Source: Curtobacterium sp. 458 (GTDB lineage: Bacteria > Actinomycetota > Actinomycetes > Actinomycetales > Microbacteriaceae). Taken from it: 64,000 nucleotides of DNA. Below are positions 24,902-33,290 of this stretch, piece after piece. Position numbers and translations under genes: made by a program. The first letter of the stretch is position 1; the number at the start of each line of letters is the position of its first letter. Location of the stretch: NCBI RefSeq assembly GCF_030406605.1, contig NZ_CP129104.1:1824799-1888798 (forward strand), read 5' to 3'. The notes under the pieces were generated by a model, which saw only the letters and a list, made by a program, of their open reading frames with translations, searched no databases and had not been told where the DNA came from.

Positions 24902-27601
24902 CTACGCGCGGTGCGTCGGAGTGTGGCCCTCGTGCGGGTTCGCGTCCGGCTCGGCCGCCGCGGCGTGCGCGCCGTGGTGCTCGGCGTCGCCGCCTCGCTG
25001 GGCGAGCTCGCCGTGCCCGCCGCTCGGGTGGGCGCGTTCGAGCTTGGCGCCCTCGACGTCCACGTCCGGCAGGATGCGGTCGAGCCACTTCGGGATCCAC
25101 CAGGCGCTGCGTCCGAGCAGGTGCATGACCGCGGGGATGAGCAGCATCCGCACCACGAACGCGTCGAGCAGCACACCGAAGGCGAGCCCGAAGCCGATCG
25201 GCTTGATCGTCGACGAGTCGGAGAAGATGAAGCCCGCGAAGACGGAGATCATGATGATCGCCGCCGCCGTGACCACGGCCCGTCCGGCGTGCAGGCCCCG
25301 CTGGACCGCGACCTTCGCCGATGCGCCGTGGGCGTACGCCTCGCGCATGCCCGACACGAGGAACAGCTGGTAGTCCATCGCGAGCCCGAACAGGATCCCG
25401 ATCTCGATGATCGGCAGGAAGCTCAGGATCGGCGCCGGGTCGTGCACGCCGAACACGGAGCCGAGCCAGCCGAACTGGTAGATCGCGGTCAGGCCACCGA
25501 ACGACGCGAGCACGGACAGGATGAACCCGGCCGTCGCGGTGATCGGCACGAGGAACGACCGGAACACGATGATCAGGATGATGAGCGACAGCCCGACGAC
25601 GACCGCGAGGTAGAGCGGCAGCACGTTCGAGAGCTTCTCGGACACGTCGATGTTCGCGGAGGCGTTGCCCGCGACGCCGAGCGTGGCCTTCCCGTCGTCG
25701 ACGCTCACCTGCTGCTCGCGCAGGTCCTTCACGAGCGTCTCGGTCGAGACACTGTCCGGGCCGCCGGCGGGCTTCACCTGGAACGCGATGATGTCGCGGT
25801 CCTCCGACGCACCGATCGGGAGCACGGCCTCGACGTCGTCGTTCTTCGCCAGGGCCTGGCCGATGGTGACCTCGGTCGCGGTGACGTCGTCCTTGCTGAC
25901 CGCCTTCGGCAGGTTCGCCACGACGAGCAGTGGACCGTTCTGACCGGCGCCGAACTCGTCCGACAGGGTCTTGTAGGCCTGGTACTGCGACGACTCGACG
26001 TCCTCGGACGCACCCGTGGGCAGGCCGAGTCGCATCTGCGTCGCGGGCAGGGCGATGGTGCCGAGCACGGCGACGCCGGCGACGAGCGTGATGACGGCGC
26101 GCCAGGTCGACATCGGCTTGTTCGGCACCCGGATCGAGTCCGTGTTGCCGACCCGCTCGCGCTCCTTGCGGCGCAGGATGCGCATGCCGAGCAGCGAGAG
26201 CAGCGCCGGGGTGAACGACGTCGCGATGAGGATCGCGAACAGCACCGCGACGGCGCCGACCGTGCCCATCAGCCCGAGGAACGGGATGCCCGTGATGTTC
26301 AGCGCGAGCAGGGCCACGATGACCGTCGTGCCGGCGAAGACGACCGCGTTGCCGGAGGTCCCGTTCGCGAGGCCGATCGACTCGTGCACGCCCATGCCGG
26401 CCTTCAACTGCGTGCGGTGTCGGTTGAGGATGAAGAGCGAGTAGTCGATGCCGACCGCCAGGCCCAGCATCACCCCCAGGACCGGCGTGACCGAGATGAA
26501 CTCGACGAGGCTCGAGAACGACAGCGCCGCGAGGGACGCGACGCCGACGCCGAGCACCGCGGAGACGAGCGGGATCGCGGCGCCGATCACCGTGCGGAGC
26601 ATGAGGAACAGCACGAGTGCGGCGATGATCACGCCGATGATCTCGCCCGGACCGAGGATCGACGGCACGCCCTGCGCGATGTCGTTCGACACGTACACGT
26701 CGACGCCGCTGATCTTCGCCGCCTCGGCCTTGTCCGAGATGGCCTGCTTCGTGCTCTGCGGCACCTCGTAGGTCGACTTCGTGAACTGCACGGTGCCGAT
26801 CGCGGCGGAGTCGTTCGAGGACACGAACCGGATGTCCTTCGACAGGTCGAGGAGCTTCGACCCCTGCTCGAGCTCCTGCTCGCTGTCGTCCAGCTTCTGC
26901 TCGTTCTCGTCGAGCTTCTTCGTGTTCTCGTCGATCTGCTGCTGGGCTGCCGTGATCTGCTGCTGACCCGCGGTGATCTGCTGCTGCTGCGCGTCGATCT
27001 GCGCCTGGGCCTGCTGCAGCTGTGCCTGCGCGGCTGCGGAGGCGGCGGCACCGGCGGCCTCGGCCTGGGCCTTCTGCGCGTCGAGCTGCTGCTGCGCCTG
27101 CTCGATCTTCGTCTTGCCCGACTCGAGCTGCGACTTCTGCGCGTCGAGCTGGTCCTGGCCGTCCTCGATCTGCTTCCGGCCGTCGGAGATCTGCTTCCGG
27201 CCGTCGCTGATCTGCTCGCGGCCGTCGACGATCTTCTGCCGCTGGTCGTCGAGCTGCTGCTGCGTCGTGAAGCCGTCGGTGACGTCCTTGACGCCGTCCT
27301 CGCTCTTCAGCCCGTCGAGGAAGTCCTTGACCTCGGTCTTCTGGTCGTCCGTGAACGCCTTGCCGTTCGTGGTCGTGAAGACGAGCGTGCCGGTGCCGCC
27401 GTTCGCGGACGGGAACTTGTCCGCGAGCTCGTCCTGCACCTGGCTGGTCTTGGTGTTCGGGATCGAGATCGAGGACGAGATCGAGCCGGCGAACAGGCTG
27501 TAGGTGAGCCCGGCGATGCCCATGATCACGATCCACGCGATGATCACGAGCCAGTGCCTGCGGGCGGAGAAGCGCCCGAGTCGGTAGAGGAGACCGGCCA
27601 T
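24902..27601 (-). CDS. MMPL/RND-family transporter with long coiled-coil insert
   Basis: An 899-aa membrane exporter of the MMPL family, which moves lipids, siderophores or drugs. After the first helix (about 16-36) comes a large extracytoplasmic loop whose middle (about 112-255) is a Gln/Glu/Lys/Asp-rich coiled coil with heptad units such as ISDGRKQ. The two helix bundles (about 310-480 and 640-840) follow, with LAVGIDYSLFILNRHR and GLAMDYQLFLVSGMR carrying the conserved Asp-Tyr pairs. The cytoplasmic tail (last 40 residues) has seven His. The TetR gene is 75 nt upstream on the same strand, so the pair is likely one autoregulated efflux unit. Confidence 0.92.
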   Translation of the reverse strand: MAGLLYRLGRFSARRHWLVIIAWIVIMGIAGLTYSLFAGSISSSISIPNTKTSQVQDELADKFPSANGGTGTLVFTTTNGKAFTDDQKTEVKDFLDGLKSEDGVKDVTDGFTTQQQLDDQRQKIVDGREQISDGRKQISDGRKQIEDGQDQLDAQKSQLESGKTKIEQAQQQLDAQKAQAEAAGAAASAAAQAQLQQAQAQIDAQQQQITAGQQQITAAQQQIDENTKKLDENEQKLDDSEQELEQGSKLLDLSKDIRFVSSNDSAAIGTVQFTKSTYEVPQSTKQAISDKAEAAKISGVDVYVSNDIAQGVPSILGPGEIIGVIIAALVLFLMLRTVIGAAIPLVSAVLGVGVASLAALSFSSLVEFISVTPVLGVMLGLAVGIDYSLFILNRHRTQLKAGMGVHESIGLANGTSGNAVVFAGTTVIVALLALNITGIPFLGLMGTVGAVAVLFAILIATSFTPALLSLLGMRILRRKERERVGNTDSIRVPNKPMSTWRAVITLVAGVAVLGTIALPATQMRLGLPTGASEDVESSQYQAYKTLSDEFGAGQNGPLLVVANLPKAVSKDDVTATEVTIGQALAKNDDVEAVLPIGASEDRDIIAFQVKPAGGPDSVSTETLVKDLREQQVSVDDGKATLGVAGNASANIDVSEKLSNVLPLYLAVVVGLSLIILIIVFRSFLVPITATAGFILSVLASFGGLTAIYQFGWLGSVFGVHDPAPILSFLPIIEIGILFGLAMDYQLFLVSGMREAYAHGASAKVAVQRGLHAGRAVVTAAAIIMISVFAGFIFSDSSTIKPIGFGLAFGVLLDAFVVRMLLIPAVMHLLGRSAWWIPKWLDRILPDVDVEGAKLERAHPSGGHGELAQRGGDAEHHGAHAAAAEPDANPHEGHTPTHRA

Positions 27602-27676
27602 GCGGAGAGCCCCGTTCCTTTCGTTGTGCGTGCTGAGTGGTGACGGGGTGCGCCGGTGGACCCCTGGGGGTGACGA

Positions 27677-28315
27677 TCAGTCGGTGGGCATGTAGCCGCT
27701 GCGGACGCTGTGGACGAGTCTGCTCAGCAACGCGTCCCACGCGTCCAGGGATGCGCGGTCGAGCGAGGGGCCCGTGTGCGTGAGCCAGTGGTCCGCGATC
27801 ACGACGATGCCGCTCATGAGTGACTCCACGAGCAGCGCGGCGTCGAGCTCGTCCGCGGCCGGGTGGCGGCGGGTGACCTCGTCGCGCAGTCGTTCGGTGA
27901 CCCGGGAGAACGCGGTCTGGGTGAGCACCGCGGCCTTCGGGTCGGACTTGCCGGGTTCGCCGAGGATCCGGTACATGCTCGCGATCGCCGGCGCGAGGTC
28001 GGCTCCGCGGGCGGCGGACTCGAGCTCGTCGAACATCGACGACCGCGACCCGTCGCCGACCGGGGTCTTCGCCATGTCGGCCAGGAAGCGGTCGATGATG
28101 ACCGACAGCTCCTCTTCGCAGACGGTGAGGAGGACCTCGTCGAGGGACGCGAAGTGGTTGAAGACCGTCCGTCGCGCGACGTCGGCCCGCGCCGCGAGGT
28201 CGTCGACCCCGAACTCGCGTCCGCCCTGCTCCGCGATGAGGTCGCGCGCGGCCTGCAGGATCGCTGCACGGTGCTTCGCCTTGAGGGCGGCACGGCGGTC
28301 GGGTGCGAGGGTCAC
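27677..28315 (-). CDS. TetR-family regulator of the MMPL exporter
   Basis: A 212-aa TetR-family repressor with helix-turn-helix FGVDDLAARADVARRTVFNH (about 35-54) and a helical ligand domain. The start is placed at GTG 28315 because TAGTGT ends 8 nt upstream and forms a promoter with TTGCAC; the ATG at 28336 lies inside the operator palindrome, upstream of the predicted transcription start, so it cannot serve. It heads an operon with the MMPL transporter. The ligand is probably the exported compound. Confidence 0.9.
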   Translation of the reverse strand: MTLAPDRRAALKAKHRAAILQAARDLIAEQGGREFGVDDLAARADVARRTVFNHFASLDEVLLTVCEEELSVIIDRFLADMAKTPVGDGSRSSMFDELESAARGADLAPAIASMYRILGEPGKSDPKAAVLTQTAFSRVTERLRDEVTRRHPAADELDAALLVESLMSGIVVIADHWLTHTGPSLDRASLDAWDALLSRLVHSVRSGYMPTD

Positions 28316-28323
28316 GTCTGTGA

Positions 28324-28353
28324 ACACTAGGTGCATCGATGCACTGAGTGCAA
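28324..28353 (-). promoter_or_regulatory. TetR/MMPL promoter with embedded operator
   Basis: On the minus strand TTGCAC (28348-28353) and TAGTGT (28324-28329) are separated by 18 nt. The spacer holds GTGCATCGATGCAC (28331-28344), a perfect 14-bp palindrome. A TetR dimer there would exclude RNA polymerase. Confidence 0.75.
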
Positions 28354-28413
28354 CGACTCCGAGTGCATGCTCAGATTCGTCCCCCGACGCGCGTCGCCCA
28401 CGCGATCGAAGGA

Positions 28414-28457
28414 CGGACGGGAGGCCCGTGGTGGCGCCGCCACGGGCCGCCTGTCCG
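28414..28457. repeat. Palindromic repeat between divergent genes (GGAGGC family)
   Basis: CGGACGGGAGGCCCGTGG pairs with CCACGGGCCGCCTGTCCG with two changes around TGGCGCCG. It lies between the divergent TetR and methyltransferase genes, so it cannot terminate either, and its right edge touches the TAGGTT -10 at 28458. Confidence 0.6.
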
Positions 28458-28463
28458 TAGGTT
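28458..28463 (+). promoter_or_regulatory. -10 box for a leaderless methyltransferase transcript
   Basis: TAGGTT ends 7 nt before ATG 28471. The GGAGGC-family palindrome occupies the -35 region. Confidence 0.55.
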
Positions 28464-28470
28464 GGTCACC

Positions 28471-29094
28471 ATGCACCCGCTGTCGGCCACCCTCGACCGC
28501 TGGAACGCGCGACACCTCTGGTCACACAACGCGGCCTACTCGTGGTTCGTCGTCGCCCATGCCCGCGCGCTCCGGCGGCGCGGGGGGAGCAGTGTCCTCG
28601 ACGTGGGCTGCGGAGCCGGGCTGCTGCTCGCCCGGCTCCGTCGCGTGCTCCCGGACGCGGCCGGTGTCGAGCCGGACCCACGGATGGCGCGACTCGCCGC
28701 GCGCAGCGGCGCGCGGATCACCGCGGAGCTGCCCGCCGAGCCGGTCGACCTCGTCGTCCTCGTGGCTTCGCTCCACCACCTCGACGCCGACGACGCGCTC
28801 CCACGGCTGCGCGCGCTCGTCCGCCCCGGCGGGCGACTCGTCGCGATCGCCCCCACTCGCTCGACGTGGGCTGACCTGCCCCGCGTGGTCTTCTCGCTCG
28901 TGGCCAACCCGATCGTGGGATTCGTGCGGCACCCGCTCGGGACCGATCGCGCTCCGGAGCACATGACCGCACCGACGGTCGCGCCGACCCTGTCCCACCG
29001 GGAAGTGCGGTCGTCCGCCCGGCGACACCTGCCCGACGCCCGGGTGTGGCCGGGACTCTTCTGGCGGAGCGTCGTCGTCTGGGGAGCGCCGTGA
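28471..29094 (+). CDS. Class I SAM-dependent methyltransferase
   Basis: A 207-aa methyltransferase. Motif I is VLDVGCGAGLLLARL (about 42-56), the acidic end of strand 2 is VEPDPRM (about 68-74), and PVDLVVLVASLHHLD is motif II/III, followed by LRALVRPGGRLVAIAP. The ATG is fixed by the TAGGTT box 7 nt upstream. Its stop overlaps the GTG of a P-loop kinase gene, so the two form a short operon. Substrate unknown. Confidence 0.88.
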   Translation: MHPLSATLDRWNARHLWSHNAAYSWFVVAHARALRRRGGSSVLDVGCGAGLLLARLRRVLPDAAGVEPDPRMARLAARSGARITAELPAEPVDLVVLVASLHHLDADDALPRLRALVRPGGRLVAIAPTRSTWADLPRVVFSLVANPIVGFVRHPLGTDRAPEHMTAPTVAPTLSHREVRSSARRHLPDARVWPGLFWRSVVVWGAP

Positions 29095-29591
29095 CGATCC
29101 TGCTCGTGAGCGGCGCACCCGGGAGCGGCAAGACGACGCTCGCGACGGCGCTCGCCGCGCAGCTCGGTTGGCCGCAGGTGCACCGCGACGAGCTCTACGC
29201 CGGGATCACGGCGGCGGGCGACGTCGACCGCGATCAGGTCGTGCCGCAGGGCGTCGCCGCGTTCTGGAGCGTGACGGCGGCGTACGCCCGGGCGGGGTCC
29301 AGCGTCATCGCGGAGGCGACGTTGTACCGCGGGCAGTCCGAGGCGGAGGTCCGCGACGTCCTCGGCGGTCCGTGGCCGATCCGGAACCTCCACTGCGTGA
29401 CGCCGACGTGGCACGAGCGGTTCGTCGCCCGGGGTCACGAGGCGCGGTTGAACGACCGCGCGCTCGCGAACGCGCCGGCGACCGTGCCGCCGCTCGACCT
29501 CGGCTGCCCACTGCTCGAGGTCGACACGACGAACGAGTACCACCCGGGGCTCGACGACCTGGTGCGCTGGGCGACGGTGGCATCCGGCTAG
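29091..29591 (+). CDS. P-loop NTPase, small-molecule kinase-like
   Basis: A 166-aa AAA_33-type P-loop protein. Walker A is SGAPGSGKTTLA (about 7-18), and RDELYAGI and SSVIAEATLYRGQS follow as in the zeta-toxin/chloramphenicol phosphotransferase-like kinases; the lid would be in HEARLNDRAL. GGGGAG precedes the GTG, which overlaps the methyltransferase stop (GTGA). It likely phosphorylates a small molecule or nucleoside. Its stop codon TAG supplies the first bases of the next gene's -10 box. Confidence 0.8.
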   Translation: MTILLVSGAPGSGKTTLATALAAQLGWPQVHRDELYAGITAAGDVDRDQVVPQGVAAFWSVTAAYARAGSSVIAEATLYRGQSEAEVRDVLGGPWPIRNLHCVTPTWHERFVARGHEARLNDRALANAPATVPPLDLGCPLLEVDTTNEYHPGLDDLVRWATVASG

Positions 29592-29594
29592 CGT
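29589..29594 (+). promoter_or_regulatory. -10 box for a leaderless potassium channel transcript
   Basis: TAGCGT overlaps the kinase stop codon and ends 6 nt before ATG 29601. Confidence 0.5.
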
Positions 29595-29600
29595 TCGTGC

Positions 29601-30401
29601 ATGCAGCTCAGACAGACGACCTGGGTCCGGTGGACGCAGTGGCCGCTCGCGGCGGCGGCGCTGGCGTTCCTCGCCGCGTACGCGATCGAGGTGCTCGCCG
29701 ATCCGTCAGGCGCCGTGCGGGTCCTGTGCGAGACGGTCGTCAAGGTCACCTGGGCGATGTTCATCGTCGACTACCTGGTCATGCTCACGACGGCGGAGCG
29801 ACGCGGGCGGTGGTTCGTCATGCACCTGCTCGACCTCGCCGTCATCGTGCTGCCGTTCCTGCGACCCCTGCGGCTGCTCCGGCTGGTGCAGCTGTTCCGT
29901 GTCCTCCAGCACACGACCGGCACGGCTGTCCGTGGGCGGGTGACCGTGTACGTGGTCGCGACCACGACCCTGCTCGTGTTCGTTTCCGCCTTGGCGGTGT
30001 TCGACGTCGAACACCGTGCCCCCGGAGCGAGCATCGTCTCGTTCGGTGACGCTCTGTGGTGGTCGGTCGTGACGATCACGACCGTCGGCTACGGCGACCT
30101 CACACCGGTCACGGTCGAGGGTCGTCTGATCGCCACCGGCGTGATGATCAGCGGGATCGCCCTCCTCGGAGTGGTCACGGCGACGATCGCGAGCTGGATC
30201 ATCGATCAGGTCGGCCGTCGCAACGAGGAAGCGCAGACCGCGACCCGACGCGAACTCCGCGAGCTCACCGCGGAGATCCGAGCACTCCGCGACGAGCTCG
30301 CGCGCGGAGGCATGGCAGGGTCCGGCGGTCAGGCCGGCTCGTCGTCCCACGGGACCGGGGTCGTGGTGCCGGACTCCCAGTCGCGCCGCAGCACGCCGTA
30401 G
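29601..30401 (+). CDS. Voltage-sensor-like potassium channel
   Basis: A 266-aa ion channel of the cytoplasmic membrane. Hydrophobic segments at about 15-33, 45-62, 76-88, 114-134 and 172-195 frame an Arg-rich S4-like helix (FLRPLRLLRLVQLFR, Arg88/91/94/100) and the K+ selectivity filter TVGYGD (161-166). After the last helix comes a coiled-coil tail (ELRELTAEIRALRDEL). The ATG follows a TAGCGT box. The last 73 nt overlap the end of a convergent acetyltransferase gene, so the two mRNAs share antisense 3' ends. It should be a K+ channel; gating is inferred from the S4. Confidence 0.93.
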   Translation: MQLRQTTWVRWTQWPLAAAALAFLAAYAIEVLADPSGAVRVLCETVVKVTWAMFIVDYLVMLTTAERRGRWFVMHLLDLAVIVLPFLRPLRLLRLVQLFRVLQHTTGTAVRGRVTVYVVATTTLLVFVSALAVFDVEHRAPGASIVSFGDALWWSVVTITTVGYGDLTPVTVEGRLIATGVMISGIALLGVVTATIASWIIDQVGRRNEEAQTATRRELRELTAEIRALRDELARGGMAGSGGQAGSSSHGTGVVVPDSQSRRSTP

Positions 30402-30877
30402 GCGACCGACGCGAGCGGCTCCCCACCGGGTACGGGCCAGCCCTCCCGGTAGTGCGCCTCCTTGACCCACCCCGCGCGGAGGAACGTCCGCCGCATCGCC
30501 GTGTTGTCCTCGCGGGTCTGCCCCTCGAAGCGCGTCACCTCGGGCAGCGTCCGGAACACGTGGTCGGTCGCCGCGCGGAGCGCCTGCACGCCGAACCCCT
30601 GCCCGCGGTGCTCGCCGGCGATGCGGAGGTCGAAGAGTGGCACCGGGTCCTCGAGGTCCTCCAGGCGGAGCACGCCGACGCGGCCCCGCTCGTCCGAGTC
30701 GATCCAGAACGAGTCGTGTTCGTCGTCGCGCCATGCACCGCCGTCGACGTCGTGCTCGGCGTCTGCGCGGTCGATGCGACGTCGCACGTGGAACGGGAAC
30801 TCCTCGGTCGTGAGGAAGGCGACCAGGGCCTGCCGGTCGGCGCCGGTGGGGTCGAGACGGGTGAGTCGGACGGCCAT
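30329..30877 (-). CDS. GNAT-family N-acetyltransferase
   Basis: A 182-aa acetyltransferase of the RimJ/RimL-like GNAT group. The acetyl-CoA motif is RIAGEHRGQGFGVQAL (about 89-104), followed by the NTAMRRTFLRAGWVKEA region typical of the group. The ATG is fixed by TAGCGT 7 nt upstream (leaderless). The 3' end overlaps the K+ channel gene by 73 nt on the opposite strand, yet both reading frames look intact. Substrate unknown. Confidence 0.9.
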   Translation of the reverse strand: MAVRLTRLDPTGADRQALVAFLTTEEFPFHVRRRIDRADAEHDVDGGAWRDDEHDSFWIDSDERGRVGVLRLEDLEDPVPLFDLRIAGEHRGQGFGVQALRAATDHVFRTLPEVTRFEGQTREDNTAMRRTFLRAGWVKEAHYREGWPVPGGEPLASVAYGVLRRDWESGTTTPVPWDDEPA

Positions 30878-30884
30878 GCGGGCC

Positions 30885-30890
30885 ACGCTA
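30885..30890 (-). promoter_or_regulatory. -10 box for a leaderless acetyltransferase transcript
   Basis: TAGCGT on the minus strand ends 7 nt before ATG 30877. Confidence 0.55.
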
Positions 30891-31006
30891 CCGGTGCTCG
30901 GTTTCCCGCACGCCCGTGCGGCTTGCCGCCGTGGACCCCGCGAAGGGAGGCGCCGATTCGTTCCGTGCGTGAACCTGATGGTGACAGGGCAGTACAGGAG
31001 CAGATC

Positions 31007-32011
31007 GTGAAACGGCAACGCACCTCGCAACGGCGCGAGCGGACCACCTCGACGCGCGGGGGCTTCCTCCGCGGAGCCGTCGTGCTGGTCGTTGCCGGGG
31101 TCACCGTCGCCGTGATGCTGGCGTTCCTCACGCCGGCGCAGGGCAGCGAGCTCCTCCCGTCGCTGTCGCCGTCGCCCAGCAGCGCGACGACGAGCGGCGC
31201 GTCGCCGAGCGGCGCGACGCCGAGCAGCGCGGCGTCGACGCAGCAGACGCCGGACGGTGCTGCTCCCGACGGCACGACCGCCTCCGGTGAGCCAGCCGGC
31301 GGCGCCGCTTCCGGGCACCCGTCCGGCTCGACCTCGGAGGGCGCCGTGCAACCCCGGACACCCACCCCGACCGTTCCGGAACCCGTGCTCGGTCCGCAGG
31401 CGGCGTTCTTCGAGGACTTCACGACCCCGGCGGCGAGCGGTGGACCGTTCGGCGCGACCTACGCGAACGCCTGGCAGGCGTACGACGAGGGCACGAGCGA
31501 CAAGTACTACTCGGGCGCACTGATCAGTGCACACGACGGCGTCATGGACGTCGCGATGAACGGCACCCAGGGCGCGGCCGGGGTCTTCGGACCGCCGGCG
31601 ACGGCGTGGGCGCAGACCGGCGGCACGTTCAGCATCCGCATGAAGGTCGAGGGCGGTCGGGGCAACGGGACGGCGGTCATGCTCTGGCCGACGTCGAACG
31701 ACGCGTCCGAGGGGGAGCTCGACTACCCCGAGGGCGGTTTCTCCGGCAAGCCGGACGTGTTCCACCACTCGATGGTGCCGGGCCACGCCGACAAGGCGTA
31801 CCGGATCCTGACCGACGCGTCGTGGAAGGACTGGCACACGTACACGACGGTCTGGGTGCCGGGGAAGTCGGTCAGCTACTTCCTCGACGGGGTGCTGCTC
31901 GAGACGGTGACGGAGTCGGTGCCGACCACCCCGCACCGGTACACGTTCCAGATCGGCAACACCGGCAAGCCCGGCCACGTGCTCATCGACTGGGTGTCGA
32001 TCGAACCCTGA
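31007..32011 (+). CDS. Secreted GH16-like (concanavalin-A fold) glycosidase
   Basis: A 334-aa exported protein: short basic N-terminus, one hydrophobic segment (about 20-42) that is a signal or anchor, a Ser/Thr/Pro/Ala/Gly linker (about 45-120) and a C-terminal beta-jelly-roll domain. In it ELDYPE (237-242) matches the ExDxxE catalytic motif of GH16, which cleaves beta-glucans or galactans. AGGAG lies 8 nt before the GTG. It is a clear paralogue of the gene at 58.7 kb: both share FxEDF, LWPTSN, the ExDxPEG motif, FHHSM and VPTTPHR in the same order. The true substrate is open; the active-site fit is by motif only. Confidence 0.82.
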   Translation: MKRQRTSQRRERTTSTRGGFLRGAVVLVVAGVTVAVMLAFLTPAQGSELLPSLSPSPSSATTSGASPSGATPSSAASTQQTPDGAAPDGTTASGEPAGGAASGHPSGSTSEGAVQPRTPTPTVPEPVLGPQAAFFEDFTTPAASGGPFGATYANAWQAYDEGTSDKYYSGALISAHDGVMDVAMNGTQGAAGVFGPPATAWAQTGGTFSIRMKVEGGRGNGTAVMLWPTSNDASEGELDYPEGGFSGKPDVFHHSMVPGHADKAYRILTDASWKDWHTYTTVWVPGKSVSYFLDGVLLETVTESVPTTPHRYTFQIGNTGKPGHVLIDWVSIEP

Positions 32012-32037
32012 GGCCGTCGTTCGTGCAGGCTGGGGTC

Positions 32038-32970
32038 GTGCGTGCTCCACGATGGACGGCCGTGATCGTCGGTGCCGGCCTCACCGCAGCCCTCGTCGGG
32101 TGCTCCGGACCCGGCGCACCGGTCGGGCAGGCGACGACTCCGGGAGCCGCTGCACCCACCGACGTCCCGACCGCCGCGCCGACGGTCTCGGCAGACGGCG
32201 CCCTGGCTGCGCTCGAACGGGAGTCCGACGCCCGACTCGGTGTCGTCGCCGTCGACACGGAGTCCGGGACGACGCTCGCGTACCGCGGCGACGAGCGCTT
32301 CCCGTTCGCGTCGACGAACAAGGTGTTCATCGCCGCGGCCGTGCTCGACCGGTCGACGGCGGCGGACCTCGACACGATCATCCACTACGACCGCGGCGAC
32401 CTGCTCGAGTACGCACCGGTCACCTCGCGCTCGGTCGACACCGGGATGACCGTCCGGGCGCTCGTCGACGCAGCCGTCAGTGTGAGCGACAACACCGCGG
32501 CGAACCTCCTCGTGGAGCGCCTCGGAGGCCCGGACGCCGTCGAGTCCTGGCTCCGTGGCATCGGTGACCGTGTGACCCGCGTCGACCGGCTCGAGCCCGA
32601 CCTGAACGCGGCGACGCCCGGCGACGACCGGGACACCAGCACGCCCGAGCAGTTCGCGGCCGACCTCCGTGCCGTGCTCCTCGGGGACGCCCTCGACGCC
32701 GACGACCAGCGCGTGCTCCGGACCGCGATGCTCGGCACCACCACGGGCGACGGGACGATCCGCGCCGGGGTGCCGTCCGGCTGGCGGGTCGCCGACAAGA
32801 CCGGCACGGGGTCGTACGGCGTCCGGAACGACATCGGTGTCGTGACACCTCCGGGGCGGCGACCGATCGTGCTCGTCGTGATGACCCGCACCGACCGCTC
32901 GGACGCCGAGCCCTCGGACGCGCTCGTGGCCGCCGCGACGAAGACCGCGGTCGGAGCGCTGCGCCGCTGA
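32038..32970 (+). CDS. Class A beta-lactamase, lipoprotein
   Basis: A 310-aa serine beta-lactamase. All class A elements are present: S92xxK (ASTNK), SDN loop (150-152), the omega-loop EPDLN (Glu186 to Asn190, equivalent to Glu166-Asn170) and KTG (254-256). The signal peptide ends in a lipobox LVGC (Cys22), so the enzyme stays attached to the membrane. The GTG start is preceded by CAGGCT 6 nt upstream, a one-base variant of the local leaderless box. It hydrolyses penicillins and perhaps cephalosporins outside the membrane; spectrum cannot be read from sequence. A penicillin-binding protein gene lies 460 nt downstream. Confidence 0.95.
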   Translation: MRAPRWTAVIVGAGLTAALVGCSGPGAPVGQATTPGAAAPTDVPTAAPTVSADGALAALERESDARLGVVAVDTESGTTLAYRGDERFPFASTNKVFIAAAVLDRSTAADLDTIIHYDRGDLLEYAPVTSRSVDTGMTVRALVDAAVSVSDNTAANLLVERLGGPDAVESWLRGIGDRVTRVDRLEPDLNAATPGDDRDTSTPEQFAADLRAVLLGDALDADDQRVLRTAMLGTTTGDGTIRAGVPSGWRVADKTGTGSYGVRNDIGVVTPPGRRPIVLVVMTRTDRSDAEPSDALVAAATKTAVGALRR

Positions 32971-32982
32971 CGGCGGCGCTCG

Positions 32983-33186
32983 CTACCGCCGGTCCCGTCG
33001 CTCGCGGGCGGCGTCCCGCAGCGCACGGAACCAGCCCCGGGTCGCGACGGCGTCGGGGACACCGCCGCCCGCGAGCAGACCGGCGGCGGCTCCGAGGAAG
33101 TCCTCGCCGCACTCCCGGCACAGCGTCCGGGTCGCCGTCCGCACGGGTTCGCCGCGGACCGGCCGTCCGCACTGTTCGCAGGTCAC
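32983..33186 (-). CDS. Small zinc-ribbon protein
   Basis: A 67-aa protein with two CxxC knuckles, CEQCG and CRECG, about 20 residues apart at the N-terminus, a typical zinc ribbon, then an Ala/Gly-rich segment and a basic tail (ALRDAARERRDRR). The start at GTG 33186 is supported by TACGCT 6 nt upstream. It is convergent with the beta-lactamase (12-nt gap). It could bind nucleic acid or act as a metal-binding adaptor, but I do not recognise the family. Confidence 0.75.
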   Translation of the reverse strand: MTCEQCGRPVRGEPVRTATRTLCRECGEDFLGAAAGLLAGGGVPDAVATRGWFRALRDAARERRDRR

Positions 33187-33192
33187 CGGGCG

Positions 33193-33198
33193 AGCGTA
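33193..33198 (-). promoter_or_regulatory. -10 box for a leaderless zinc-ribbon transcript
   Basis: TACGCT on the minus strand ends 6 nt before GTG 33186. Confidence 0.45.
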
Positions 33199-33244
33199 CC
33201 GGCAGCGCGAGCAGGGGCGGCCGTTGCCGGAACGTGACCGGAGG

Positions 33245-33290
33245 ACGGCCTGGAGGCCCGTGGCGGCGCCGCCACGGGCCTCCAGGCCGT
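33245..33290. repeat. Perfect 46-bp palindrome between divergent genes (GGAGGC family)
   Basis: The left half ACGGCCTGGAGGCCCGTGGC plus GGC is followed at once by its exact reverse complement, 23 + 23 bp with no loop. It lies between the divergent zinc-ribbon and PBP genes, so it is not a terminator for either. Confidence 0.8.
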
